Shown here: piece by piece, positions 1 through 11,700 of the stretch
Layout of the letters: each line of letters opens with the position of its first letter
Position numbering within the stretch: position 1 is the stretch's first letter
Assembly: GCA_026261815.1 (NCBI GenBank)
Contig: JAMPIT010000511.1
Location: forward strand, 62,001 to 126,000
DNA: 64,000 bases
Direction of reading: 5' to 3'
Origin: Monarcha castaneiventris obscurior
Lineage: Eukaryota > Chordata > Aves > Passeriformes > Monarchidae
The notes under the pieces: model-generated
What the model saw: the letters and a program-made list of their open reading frames with translations, nothing else
The model's database searches: none
Told to the model about the DNA's origin: nothing
Translations under genes and position numbers: made by a program

Positions 1-202
1 CAGAGCACAGCTGTGGGATAGGGAAATGTCCCCGTTTGGAAATGGGGCTGGACTCGGGCCTGGGCAAGGTGAACTTGCCCAGTTTCACCCAGGAAATGAG
101 CAACCAAAGTGGGAACGGAACCCAAATCTCTCCAGTTTAGCCCTGGATTGTCCTATCCCCTCTGCGAGCCACGGCAGCTCAGCTCAAGTCTGAGGATCCA
201 AA

Positions 203-598
203 TATGTGAATTCCACAATCCTGGAATGGTTTGGGTTGGAAGGACCTTAAATCCCACCCAGTGCCACCCCCAGGGACACCTCCCACTGCCCCAGGCTGCT
301 CCAGCCCGGCCTTGGGCACTGCCAGGGATCCAGGGGCAGCCCCAGCTGCTCTGGGAATTCCATCCCAGCCCCTGCCCACCCTCCCAGGGAACAATTCCTG
401 CCCAAGATCCCATCCAGCCCTGCCCTCTGGCAGTGGGAAGCCATTCCCTGGCTCCTGGCCCTGAATCCCTTGTCCCCAGTCCCTCTGCAGCTCTCCTGGA
501 GCCCCTTCAGGCCCTGCCAGGGGCTCGGAGCTCTCCCAGAACCTTTTATTCAGGCTGGGCACCCCCAGCTCTCCCAGCCTTTCCTCATAGGGAAGGAT
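203..598 (-). mobile_element. CR1 LINE 3' end fragment
   Basis: Read on the plus strand this begins with the reversed CR1 3' terminus (a 'ggaatggtttgggttggaag' type motif near 222). It continues through the usual antisense landmarks: a 'cacctcccactgccccaggc' block, 'gggcactgccagggatccag', and a 'cccttcaggccctgccaggg' block near 500. The same series recurs near 26.2, 44.5, 46.8 and 63.8 kb, so it is a family and not unique sequence. The copy is 5'-truncated, as most avian CR1 copies are. Open frames across it are not conserved genes. The exact subfamily is not assigned. Confidence 0.85.
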
Positions 599-715
599 TT
601 GGGATGTGCTGTGAGGTCTGTGGAAGGCGAATGCGGAGCAAATGAATGATTTACTTAAAACTAAAGGTGGTCTAAATGCAAATCTCAAGACTAAATACGA
701 GCTTTGGAGGAAGGG

Positions 716-1280
716 CTGGGCCAGGAAGGGAAATAGCTTGTCCAGGAGGAGAAGTAACTGGTCCAGGAGGAGAAATACCTGGGCTAGGAGGGGAATACCT
801 GGTTCAGATGAGGAATACCTGGTCCAGGAGGAGGAATAAATGGTTTAGGTGAGGAATAACTGGTCCAGGGGAAGAAATGTAGGAATACCTGGTCCAGGAG
901 TGGGAATACCTGGTCTAGGAGATGGAATACAGGAAGAGGGAAGCAACTGGTCCAGGATGGGGAATAACTGGTCCAGGAGGAATAACTGGTCCAAGAGAAG
1001 GAATAACTGGGCCAGGAGGGGAAATAACTTGTCCAGGAGGAGGAACACCTGGGCCAAGAGGGGGAATTCTTGGGCTAGCAGGAAAAATACCTGATCCAAG
1101 AGCAGGAACACCCGGGGCAGAGGAGGAACACCCAGGGCAGAGGAACCTGGGCCAGAGGAGGAACCTGGGCCAGAGGAGGAACACCCGGGGCAGAGGAGGA
1201 ACACCCGGGGCAGAGGAGGAACACCCGGGGCACAGGAGGAACCTGGGCCAGAGGAGGAACACCCGGGGCAGAGGTGAAAC
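716..1280. repeat. Minisatellite, about 20-24 bp units
   Basis: Degenerate tandem units built on 'taactggtccaggaggagaa' occupy the first part. From about 1100 they drift to 'ggaacacccggggcagagga' units of about 20 bp, which are more homogeneous. The gradient from diverged to uniform units suggests recent expansion at the right end. Long frames on both strands arise only from the repetition. Confidence 0.9.
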
Positions 1281-1317
1281 ACCCCACAGCACTGTGCTGT
1301 CTCTGGGTGTTGGCATC

Positions 1318-1955
1318 ACCCCAGGGAGCTGATGCAGCCCCAGGGAGCTGATGCAGCCCCAGGGAGCTGATGCAGCCCGAGGTGATGCAGCCCCAGGGAG
1401 CTGATGCAGCCTCAGGGAGCTGATGCAGCCCCAGTGAGGGGATGCAGCCCCAGGGAGGTGATGCAGCCCCAGGGAGGTGATGCAGCCTCAGGGAGCTGAT
1501 GCAGCCTCAGGGAGCTGATGCAGCCCCAGGGAGCTGATGCAGCCCCAGTGAGCTGATGCAGCCCAAGGTGATGCAGCCCCGGGGAGGTGATGCAGCCCCA
1601 GGGAGGTGATGCAGCCTCAGGGAGCTGATGCAGCCTCAGGGAGCTGATGCAGCCCCAGGGAGGTGATGCAGCCCCAGTGAGATGATGCAGCCCAAGGTGA
1701 TGCAGCCCCGGGGAGGTGATGCAGCCTCAGGGAGGTGATGCAGCCCAGGGAGCTGATGCAGCCCGAGGTGATGCAGCCCCAGGAAGGTGATGCAGCCTCA
1801 GGGAGCTGATGCAGCCCCAGTGAGATGATGCAGCCCAAGGTGATGCAGCCCAGGGAGCTGATGCAGCCCAAGGTGATGCAGCCCCGGGGAGATGATGCAG
1901 CCCCAGGAAGGTGATGCAGGTGATGCAGCCCCAGTGAGATGATGCAGCCCCAGGG
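1318..1955. repeat. Minisatellite, about 19 bp unit
   Basis: Roughly 34 units of 'gatgcagccccagggagct' with variants (agg, gtg, and shortened 'gatgcagcccaaggt' units). It starts within about 40 bp of the preceding minisatellite, so two unrelated arrays lie almost back to back. Confidence 0.92.
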
Positions 1956-3112
1956 GCTCCCCAGCGGTGCCTCTGTTTGTGCCCTGCTGTGGTTACCTGG
2001 AGCTGTCTCCAGCAGGGCCCTGGCTGCTGCTCTGAGGTGGTGCTGGCACATCTGCACATTCCGAGCCCAGCCTGCTCCTCCTCCTGCAGACTGAACTCAG
2101 CCGTGGGCAAACGAGAGAGGGACAGCACCAAAATTCCAGACCCCCCAGTCCACTGTGAGTAACCTCTGCTTTTCCCACCCTGGGGGCCTCCCCTGCCCTT
2201 TGCCGTGGGCTCCACCAGGCAGCAGGACCTGCCTTTCCCCGTGTCCAGTTTATTTTGCTTTCACTTCAATTAATTTGAGAAACTTCTGCCCTGTGAGTCC
2301 TCCCAGTGCTGCATTTGTATATTTCCGAGGTGATTTCAGGGGGTCTGCCCCTGCTGCTGTTTGCATTAAATCCCTCTCTTCATCAATCACTTCGTTTGTT
2401 CAAAGCTAATTTGGGCTCTCCCACGACCTCCAGGTAGCCCCAAACTCTCCACCCCGTGCTTCTCACATCTGGTTTTACACACAGGCTCGAGGTTTTTTGT
2501 AAGAGCTGAGGAACACCATCAGCTACTGCACAAAAAACCTGGGGTTTGTTTTCCCCCTAGATGTGCATCTCCAGATTGATTAACCCCTAATTAAAAAGGG
2601 GTAAATGCTGGATCCTCCCACAGGCAGGGCATTTTAGTGGCCGCCATTTCCCTCAGTGGAACAGAAACAGGAGCTGGTGCTGTGCCTGCTTCCCTCACTT
2701 GCACAAAATTTGGAAGATTTAGAGTGTATTTAGCAAACATCAAATATTGTTGGTCATTAAATTTGTCTAAAATTTGGCTTCACGGTTGCCATGGCAAACA
2801 AAGAGGTGGATTTTCCAGCAGCCCACTGGGCATCCCCATAAGCCTGGCATCTCTAAAAACAGGCTAAAATTGGGTGTATACAGAGAGGAAATTGCTGTTG
2901 TGGTTGGAAAAGGCAGGGCTGGGACAGCTTCCCACAAATCCCACTGGAAAATCCTGACCCAACCACTCAGGTGTCAGGCCCAGCATTTCTCATCCCATTC
3001 AGGAGGGGTTTCAACCCCAAATCTGGTGGGGAAGAGCTCGTGTGGGTGGGGTGATGGTCCCAGGCCCGAGGCTTGGCACTGCTCAGCTCTTCCTCAAAGC
3101 CTCCAGGAGGAC
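1956..3112. other. Intronic or upstream sequence, no gene seen
   Basis: No tandem structure and no recognised mobile element. Short open frames here show no recognisable protein and no paired splice sites that I would trust. It is probably part of the HIVEP3 intron upstream of the giant exon. Confidence 0.6.
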
Positions 3113-4136
3113 TTGGGAGAGGTTTAGGACTGGGTGAGGTTTAGGATTGGATGAGGTTTAGGATTGGGTAAAGTTCAGGACTGGGAGAAATTTAGGATTG
3201 GATAAAGTTTAGGGCTGGGTGAGGTTTAGGACCGGGAGAGGTTTAGGATTGGGTAAAGTTCAGGACTGGGAGAAATTTAGGATTGGATAAAGTTTAGGAT
3301 TAGGAGAGGTTTAGGATTGGGTAAAGTTTAGGACTGGGAGTGGTTTAGGACTGGGAGAGGTTTAGAATTGGGAGGGGTTTAGGACTGGGCGAAGTTTAGG
3401 ATTGGAAGAGGTTTAGGATTGGGTAAAATTTAGGATTGAGAGAGATTTAGGATTGGGACATGCAGGATTGGGTGAGGTTTAGGACTGGGTGAGGTTTAGG
3501 ATTGGGTGAGGTTTAGGACTAGGAGATCTTTAGGATTGGATGAGGTTTAGGATTGGGAAAGGTTCAGGATTGGGAGAGGTTTAGGATTGGGTAAAGTTCA
3601 GGATTGGGAGAGGTTTAGGACTGGGAGAGGTTTAGAATTGGGAGAGGTTTAGGATTGGGCGAAGTTTAGGATTGAGAGAGATTTAGGATTGGGACATATG
3701 CAGGATTGGGAGAGGTTTAGGATTGGGTAAAGTTTAGGATTGGGAGAGGTTTAGGACTGTGTGAGGTTTAGGATTGGGTGAGGTTTAGGATTGGGTGAGG
3801 TTTAGGATTGGGAGAGGTTCAGGATTGGGTAAAGTTTAGGATTGAGAGAGATTTAGGATTGGGACGTATGCAGGATTGGGAGAGATTTAGGATTGGATAA
3901 AGTTTAGGACTGGGAGAAGTTTAGGATTGGGTAAAGTTTAGGATTGGGAGAGGTTTAGGATTGGGAGAGGTTTAGATTTGGGAGAGGTTTAGGATTGGGT
4001 GAAGTTTAGGATTGAGAGAGATTTAGGATTGGGACATATGCAGGACTGGGTGAGGTTTAGGCCTGTGTGAGGTTTAGGACTGGGTGAGGTTTAGGACTGG
4101 GTGAGGTTTAGGACTGGGTGAGGTTTAGAATCGGGG
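3113..4136. repeat. Minisatellite, about 18 bp G-rich unit
   Basis: About 1 kb of units resembling 'ggtttaggattgggagag' with variants (gggtaaagtt, gggtgaggtt, gagagagattt). G-rich on the plus strand, with repeated GG and GGG runs, so G-quadruplex formation is conceivable. A few units are replaced by a 'gggacatatgcagg' variant that recurs about every 200-350 bp (near 3455, 3691, 3863, 4032), which hints at a higher-order unit. Confidence 0.93.
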
Positions 4137-4550
4137 AAAATGCGTGCCTGGCCCTCCTTGCACGACTCATTTCAGCCATAATAAGGTAATTCAGAATCCC
4201 AACGACTGTGACTTTCTAAAAGAGCATTTTTCTGAGCTTTAGGGTAAAACTCTGCTCCCATGAAAATCAGAGGGAATTCTGTCAGCGATTCCTTCCATGG
4301 GGGTGGCAGCCTTTGTCTCTGGCACTGGGAATGCAGCGGGCGTTCCTGCCCCTGTTCGCTCCACTGCACTTCAAGTGAAACCCTAAGAAATCCTGTTTGA
4401 AAGGAAAGAAAAGCTGGAATCCCCAGTTCCAGTGCCCGTGCCTCGGACTGGGCTGCAGACGTGTGCCAGACATCCATGGGGCCTTTTCCTTCAGGATTCG
4501 CTGTCGTTGTGCCAGTGCCAGGCTCGGGATGCTGAGGGGAAAATAGTGTA

Positions 4551-5112
4551 GGGTTGGGGAATCACTGAATATCCTGAGCTGGAAGAGACCAAGGATTATC
4601 AAATCCTGCCCAGACACCCCAAATCCCAGCCTGGGCATCCCTGGCAGCGCTGTCCAAGGTCAGACAGGGCTGGGAGCAGCCTGGGACAGTGGGAGGTGTC
4701 CCTGCCATGGCAGGGGTGGCACTGGGTGGGCTTTAAGGTCCCTCCAACCCAAATTATTCCATGATCCTCTAACTGAGATTGGCAAGGTCACAGAATCCCA
4801 GAACACCCTGAGCTGGAAGGGACCCACAGGGATCATGGATTCCAGCCCCAGGCCCTGCCCAGACACCCCAAATCCCAGCCTGGGCATCCCTGGCAGCGCT
4901 GCCCAAACGCTCCTGGAGCTCTGGCAGCCTCGGGGCCGTGCCCATTCCCTGGGGAGCCTGGGCAGTGCCCAGCACCCTCTGGGGGAAGAACCTTTCCCTC
5001 ATCTCCAGCCCGAGCCTGCCCTGGCCCAGCTCCAGCCGTTCCCTGGGTGCTGTCCCTGTGCCAGGAGCAGAGATTGGAGCTGCCCCTCGGGAGGAGCTGC
5101 AGATCCCGATGA
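4551..5112. mobile_element. Composite of three CR1 3' ends (minus/plus/minus)
   Basis: Three CR1 3'-end pieces abut. Bases 4551-4640 read as a minus-strand end (ctgagctggaagagacca...). Bases about 4641-4785 read as a plus-strand end (gggctttaaggtccctccaa, then attattccatgatcctc). Bases about 4786-5112 are minus-strand again (ccctgagctggaagggaccc down to the 'cctttccctcatctccagcc' block). The same three-part arrangement, with the same junction (a 'cctctaactgagattggcaa' motif at 4763-4782), occurs in reverse orientation at 27345-27880. Confidence 0.8.
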
Positions 5113-6239
5113 AATCTTCCCCTCCTCTTCTTCCCTCCCTCTGGATTCTTAGCAGAGAAACCCTCCCAGTCTTCATTTTTTCCCTCCCATTTTTTGTTGC
5201 ACTCTTGAATTTTCCTCAGAGAAGTCCCAGCCTGGATGAGCTGCACCCAGCCAGGAGAGTTATCCTTTGCCTTTGGCATTCCAGGAGCCTCATTCCCAGT
5301 AATGGAATAAAGATGTCCAAAGTAGCCTGAGCTGGCCTGGGATGGCCCCGCTCACTGCTGTAGGCAGCCAGGTGTGTTTGTTTGTTGGCCTGTCCTTGAA
5401 TTGTTCACTTTTGGGCAGAATTCCTAAAAAAAAAATCAGCTGGGGCCCATGTGTTCATCAAAGGAGAAGGAGGATGGTCTGAACATTTGGGGTGACATTG
5501 AATCAACTCAAGAATTTTCTTTGCAAGCCTCACCACTGTATATTTAGGAATTGGTATGTTGCCTGTAGGAGGAAATTCAGTATTAAAATGTTGTTCAGGT
5601 TGAGTTGGGAATTCTTGAGTGTGAATATTTGAGCTTGTGGCAGCTCATTCTGCACTTGCTGAAAATATCCCTGCTCAAATCCACTTCTGCCCAGTTAAAG
5701 TTCTCTGTTCCTACTTAAATCCACTTTTCCCAAGTTAAAAAGCTCTGTGTGTCACGAGCGGGGCAAACCCCAGCAATGTGGGCAGAAATCAAGGTGATAA
5801 ATCAGCTCCACGAGTGTCTTTGATCTTGGGTGAGTGCTGGGCTCAAAGTCTAGCCCAGACCACGTTCAGGGTTAGTCAGCACCGAGGGCTGCTCAAAAAA
5901 CGGCTTTCAAAAGGTAATTAAATCCTTCTCACAGCACGGAGCCTGACCTCCTCAGCAAGTCGGGGCAGGAGCAGGTGCTCTGCAGCTCCTGGGGAGTTGG
6001 AGGGTTGTGCTGGAGGGGAGCAGGACCTGGATTTGGGGAAAAGGAAGGTGCAGTTCAAGGCTGGGACTGATTCTGTGTCATTCCCCTGAGATGTGGTGTC
6101 ACAGCTGGGCACGAAGAGAAGCCACTTCCCCAGTCAGTCAAAAATGGCATCTGAGGGCCACCAGCGTCCCTGAACTGAGCCCCTCAGGGGGGATGCACTG
6201 TCCCTGTTGGGTCCCTCATTGGCACCTTCCTCTCTCCGT
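5113..6239. other. Single-copy intronic sequence, no gene seen
   Basis: AT-richer sequence than its flanks, with no tandem array and no recognised element. No supported coding exon. Confidence 0.55.
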
Positions 6240-6832
6240 GACAGAATCACAGAATCACCAGGTTGGAAGAGACCTTCAAGATCATCGAGTCCAACCCATG
6301 TCAGAACACCTCAACTAAACTAAACCATGGCACCGAGTGCCACATCCAATCTCTCTTTAAACACGTCCAGGGATGGTGATTCCACCACCTCCCCGGGTAA
6401 ACCATTCCAATATTTTATCACTCTTTCTGTAAAAAAGTTTCTCCTAATATCCAACCTAGATTTCCCTTGGCGCAACTTAAGGCTGTGTCCTCTTGTTCTG
6501 TCAGTGGTTGCCTGGAAAAAGAGCCCAACCCCCACCTCACCACAGCCACCTTTCAGGGAGTTGTAGAGAGTGATCAGGTCTCCTCTGAGTCTCCTTTTCT
6601 CCAGGCTGAACACCCCCAGCTCCCTCAGTTGTTCCTCACAGGGTTTGTGTTCCAAGCCCCTCACCAGCCTTGTCACCCTCCTCTGGACACCTCCAAGTGT
6701 CCCCACGTCCTTCCTGAGCTGAGGGGCCCAGAACTGGACACAGCACTCGAGGTGAGGCCTCAGCAGTGCCGAGTGCAGGGGAAGGATGACTTCCCTGCTC
6801 CTGCTGGCCACACTATTCCTGATACAGAGCTG
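6240..6832 (-). mobile_element. CR1 LINE, longer 3' fragment with ORF2 tail
   Basis: The plus strand starts with an 'acagaatcacagaatcacca' tract, the reverse complement of the CR1 3' terminal octamer-like tail. It then has 'ggttggaagagaccttcaag' and runs about 590 bp into the coding part of CR1 ORF2 on the minus strand. It is a different, less diverged subfamily from the short CR1 ends elsewhere in the window. The 5' truncation point lies near 6832. Confidence 0.92.
6320..6811 (-). pseudogene. CR1 ORF2 C-terminal fragment
   Basis: An uninterrupted minus-strand frame of 163 codons carries the C-terminal tail typical of CR1 ORF2. Recognisable pieces in order are [54 protein letters not shown] and [15 protein letters not shown]. 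These lie downstream of the reverse-transcriptase core. Neither the endonuclease nor the catalytic reverse-transcriptase motifs are present, so the copy is dead on arrival (5'-truncated). The open frame suggests the insertion is fairly young. Confidence 0.88.
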
Positions 6833-8549
6833 TGTCCAAGGACTTGCACCCTGAATTTGGCCCTCTGAGGTGATGTGTCCAAACAGCAGAAGGTTTTCAG
6901 AGAGTTTTGTGAAGTCTGGCTGGTCACGATGTGTCCCAGGGTGTCCCAGTATCCTTAGACTCTGCTGATTAAGCTAAATCCCCTTAAACACCACGTCCCT
7001 TTGCTCACTGAGCCCACAGAGCTGCAGGAATGAACGAGGAGTGGGGAAGCCCTGGAGGACTTCGTGGTTTCTCCCTCTGGCTCTTCACTCTTCAGGCAGA
7101 AGTTGGGCCGTCACAGAGCTCAGATCTCAGTGCCCTGCTCCTCCCTGCTCTGCTGGACTTGCACTTCAGCCCCTTCCCCAGGATGAGAACGCAGGGCTTG
7201 GAACGATTTCCCCCAGTTAAACCAAAGCAATCCTGTCCTAGCAAGCCGCAGCCCCCCGGGGCAGGCAATTCTTCAGAAAGAGGGACAAGAATTCATTTCT
7301 CATTTTAGATCACACCTCTCAGTTTGCTTCACTTTAAAAGCACCGCCCTTCTTTTCCTTCAGAGCATCCCACCCCTCCTCTGCTCCATCCCTCGGAGACA
7401 CTGGGTGATCCCAGTGCGATTCCAGTGCAATTCCCTCCTGGAGTGTCCCATCACGAGCTGCGTTTGCTGACCAGGGTGGTTAATAGGGTTTGACAGGTCC
7501 CATCCACACTCATTTCAAGAGGGTTTCCCTTTAGGAGCAGCCCACGATGACAGCCCTCACGTGTGCCACAGGAATTGGATTTGCACCTGTATTTGGTGAC
7601 AAAAGGCAGGAAATTAAAGAGGCAACGTTTCCATAAAAGCTGCTCTTTACCTGCCTTTGTTGTCGGTGGCACTGAAGATTAGCACAGCTTAAGAGCAGCT
7701 TTCATGCAGAGAAGATTCCTCGTTATTTGTCAGGGATGAAAGAGGCGTGAGGCAGCGCTTTGGAGTCAGTCGGTTTGGAAGGGAAATACAATTATGAAAA
7801 CTTTAAACCCCTAAATGCTTGCAGGAGATTAGGAAGAATTCGAGTTTGAAAGCGTTTTAATGCATTTTTCCAAACTGTCTCTGTTTCCAGTTCCTGTCTT
7901 TGGTTGCTGCCCCAGAGCCAGGTTTTGTGAGCGTCAAACCGAGTCCCTGAGGTTTGCCTGAGTGCAATTTATGTTTAGGTTGCCATTAAAATAATGTCTT
8001 GTGAATGGCAGACATTCAATGATTCAATGAGTTATTCCGAATTATTTCTGTGCAAAATATTCCCCGTGAACCCCCCCAGAACGAGCAGCGTTTAATTACT
8101 TACACACAAAAGCTAAATTTTTTTTTGTCTGTTTTTCTTTTGGATGTAATTACAGAAATGTGGGAAATACTTTTCCAAGGCTTTTGAACTCCAAAGTGGA
8201 ACAGAAGGAAGACACAGGGGGACGTCCACCGTTCAGTGTTATTTTCCTTGCACAGGAGAAAGAAAGAAAGAAAAAAAAAAAAGGATCTTTCTGAGATGAG
8301 CACTAAAGTCTCAAGTTTTCAAAGCTTTGCATAACAAACAAGAGACACATTGTGGGTTGCATCTTGACTTTGAAGGCTTGCCACTGTCAACTGAAATAAA
8401 ATGGCAAGGTTTAAAGCCTTAACCAAGTTCACAAGGAAAATATTTGGACTGAAAGTTTTGGAAAGTTTTCTCTCTTTGAAGTAGTTTGTCATGTGTTACC
8501 AATGTGAACTTTATTGACCTTGGAACGTTTTTTTTTTTGAATCAAATAG
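6833..8549. other. Intron upstream of HIVEP3 giant exon, mostly unique sequence
   Basis: No array or recognised element. Base composition becomes AT-richer from about 7680 to the giant exon, and the sequence has low repeat content, unlike most of the window, so it could hold conserved regulatory elements. The segment ends in a plausible splice acceptor: a T-run at 8529-8538, then AG at 8548-8549. Confidence 0.55.
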
Positions 8550-8718
8550 CAACTAGTGACACTTTAGTAAAATCTTAAATCAACAACCATCTCCTGGCGG
8601 CTCCAGCTTCGTAGCAAATGCAGGCAAAACAGGGAATCTACAGAGGAGACCTTTATTATTCGTAAATGAAGCCTGCCAAAACCTTCCCGAAATAGCATTC
8701 AAAGACCCTTTTAAGGTC
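8550..8718 (+). other. HIVEP3: Putative 5'UTR part of HIVEP3 giant exon
   Basis: The acceptor AG at 8548-8549 follows a long T-run and is the best-looking 3' splice site just before the start codon, so the exon probably starts near 8550. The start codon at 8719 has a favourable context, with G at -3 and G at +4. The boundary is inferred from sequence only. A promoter within this exon is not indicated. Confidence 0.5.
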
Positions 8719-11700
8719 ATGGATCCTGAACAAAGCCAGAAGAGCACAAAAAAGGCTGAGGAAAGTCCAAGAAAGAGGCTTCCCAAAGGAGAGGCTTTCC
8801 AAGGCAGTATTTCATCCCCAACTACGTACCAGGGCAGCCCCGCTCCTTCCCAAGGAACCCCTCTCCGAGACATCATCTCGCAGCAGCACTTTTCCGGCTC
8901 TTTGCCCGTTCCTCGAGAGGAGCCCCAGGAGAAGCCCGGCCACCAGAAACAACCCAAGCCCTCCTCCTTTGACCACCCCGCCCACGTCCCGCAGCTTCAG
9001 CAGCACGCACTGGCACCAGCATTTATGTCCCCGGGGAAGCCGGAGCACGTCCTGGAAGGTCCCACATGGCAGCTAGTTGATCCCGTCAGAGCAGGGCCCT
9101 CCGGCTCCTTCCCCTCCCCCGGGCTGCACTCCCACCACGGCCAGCTCCTCCCGTCCCACTCGCCCGTCGTCCCCGCCGAGGACATGCCGGCCGTGCAGAA
9201 GGTCTTCATCCCTCGCCCTGCCCAGGTGGCCCTCAAGCAAGCCGAGGAGGTGCACAAGAAGGAGAAGAAGCCTCAGAAGCCGGGCAAATACATCTGCCAG
9301 TACTGCAGCAGGCCCTGCGCGAAGCCCAGCGTGCTCCAGAAACATATCAGGTCCCACACGGGGGAGAGGCCCTACCCCTGCATTCCATGCGGCTTCTCCT
9401 TCAAGACCAAGAGCAATTTGTACAAACACAGGAAGTCTCACGCTCACCGGATAAAAGCTGGGCTGGCCTCAGGGATCGGAGCAGAGATGTATCCATCGAG
9501 CCTGGAGATGGAGAGGATCGGCGGGGAGGACTTCGAGGAGCCCACAGAAGGGGAGAGCACGGACTCGGAGGAGGAGACGGCAGCGATGTCGGGTCACGCC
9601 GTGGAGCTGTCGCCCAGGCAGAAGCACACCCTGCTCTCCAGCAGCCTGCTGAGCGCAGGGAGCCAAGGCTCCAGCCACGACCGCTGCTCGTTGTCCCATT
9701 CCAGCATGTCCCAGTCCCTCGAGGACAGCTCCCAGTTCATGGAGCCGTCGTCGGAGCACGCCCTGAGCCATAAATCCGAGGACACCCACACCATCAAGCA
9801 GAAGCTGGCGCTGCGCCTGAGCGAGCGCAAGAAGGTGATCGACGAGCAGGCGTTCCTGAGCCCCGGCAGCAAAGGCAGCACCGAGTCCGGGTACTTCTCC
9901 AGGTCCGAGAGCGCGGAGCAGCAGATCAGCCCTCCCAACACCAACGCCAAATCTTACGCCGAGATCATCTTCGGGAAGTGTGGGAGGATCGGGCAAAGGA
10001 CGGCGGCGCTGGCTGCAAACACCACCCAGGGGTTCCCACACCTGTCCGGCGACGAGAAGCCCAGCATGGTCCCGCTGTCTGTGCCTAGAACACAGGTGAT
10101 CGAGCACATCACTAAGCTAATTACCATTAACGAAGCCGTCGTGGACACCAGTGAAATCGACAGCGTGAAGCCCAGAAGAAGCTCCCTATCAAGGCGTAGC
10201 AGCATTGAATCCCCAAAGTCTGGTGCGTACAGGGAACCGTTTCAGTTCGATATCAAGTCTGCTTCCAGCAGCCAGCTGGACGCAGCGAAAGTGTTGGCGT
10301 CCCACGGCGAAAAAATGAAGCCCGAACAATCATTGTTGTCACTTCAGCAATCCCACAGTGCCACAGAGACAGTGCCTCTCCTAAGAAGCCACTCAATGCC
10401 TTCTGCCGCATGCACTATAAGCTCCCCACACACCTTTAGAGGTAGCTACTCATTCGATGATCACATCATGGAGCCTGAAGTCTTAAGCCGCAGCCAAGCG
10501 TTTTCCTCCCACCCTCGAATGCTAAAACGCCAACCAGCTATCGAGCTACCCTTGGGAGTGGAATACGTCTCGGAGGAGGTCGGCTCTGCCAGCAAAGAAA
10601 CTGTTCCCAAACCTCCCGAGGAGCCTGAAACCAAGGAAAGCGATCTTACCAAAAAGTCCCGCAAGGGCCCGAAGGCGAAAGGGTTCATGTACGAGTGCAA
10701 CGTGTGCGGCGCTCGCTATAAGAAGAGGGACAATTACGAGGCCCACAAGAAGTACTACTGCTCAGAACTGCAGCTCTCCAAGCCCCGCTCTGCCACGTCC
10801 CACGCCTCCTCAGAGCCGGAGAAGAGCGCGGCGGACCCCGACGTGTGGCCCCAGATGATGCATTACAAGCTGGGCAGCACCTTGGAGCTCACCCCGCTGC
10901 GGAAGAGGCGGAAGGAGAAGAGCCTCGGGGACGACGAGGAGCCTCCAGCTTTCGAACTGTCTGACACCCCCTCCTCCAGCACCGGCCCAGGCGCTCAGTT
11001 TGCAAACCTGGCCTCGTCTGATGTGGCTCTAAACCTGACCCGTGAATCCTTGAAGTCACCAGCAGACTCGGGAAAATCCGCACCTTCCGAGGCCAGTGCC
11101 AGCTTCCATTCCAGGAACACCAAACCGGCTTCGAGCGCGGAGGGCAAGGAGAGGAGAACAACCTCGAAGGAGATCTCTGTCATCCAGCACACGAGCTCCT
11201 TCGAGAAGTCGGACTCCATCGAGCAGCCCAGCAGCTTGGAAGAGGACAAGCCCCTGTCCCAGTTCCCATCTCAGCCCACGCCCCAGCACAGCCGCCCCCC
11301 TCACTCCCTGCAGCCCAGGCTGGTGCGCCAGCCCAACATCCAGGTCCCTGAGATTCTGGTCACGGAAGAGCCGGACAGACCAGAAACAGAGCCAGAACCT
11401 CCTCCGAAGGAGCCAGAGAAAACAGAGGAATTCCAGTGGCCGCAGAGGAGCCAGACTCTTTCCCAGCTCCCTGCGGAGAAACTCCCACCCAAGAAGAAGC
11501 GGCTCCGGCTGGCAGAAATGGCCCAGTCCTCCGGAGAGTCCAGCTTTGAGTCCGTGTCTCTCACCCGGAGCCCCAGCCAGGAGAGCAGCCTCTCCCACGG
11601 CTCCAGCCACTCCATCTCCTTTGATCGGGACGACCACACCAAGCCAGAGTCGAGTAGCCAATCCTCCGAATCCCACCCAAAACCTCCTGGCGTTGGCTCC

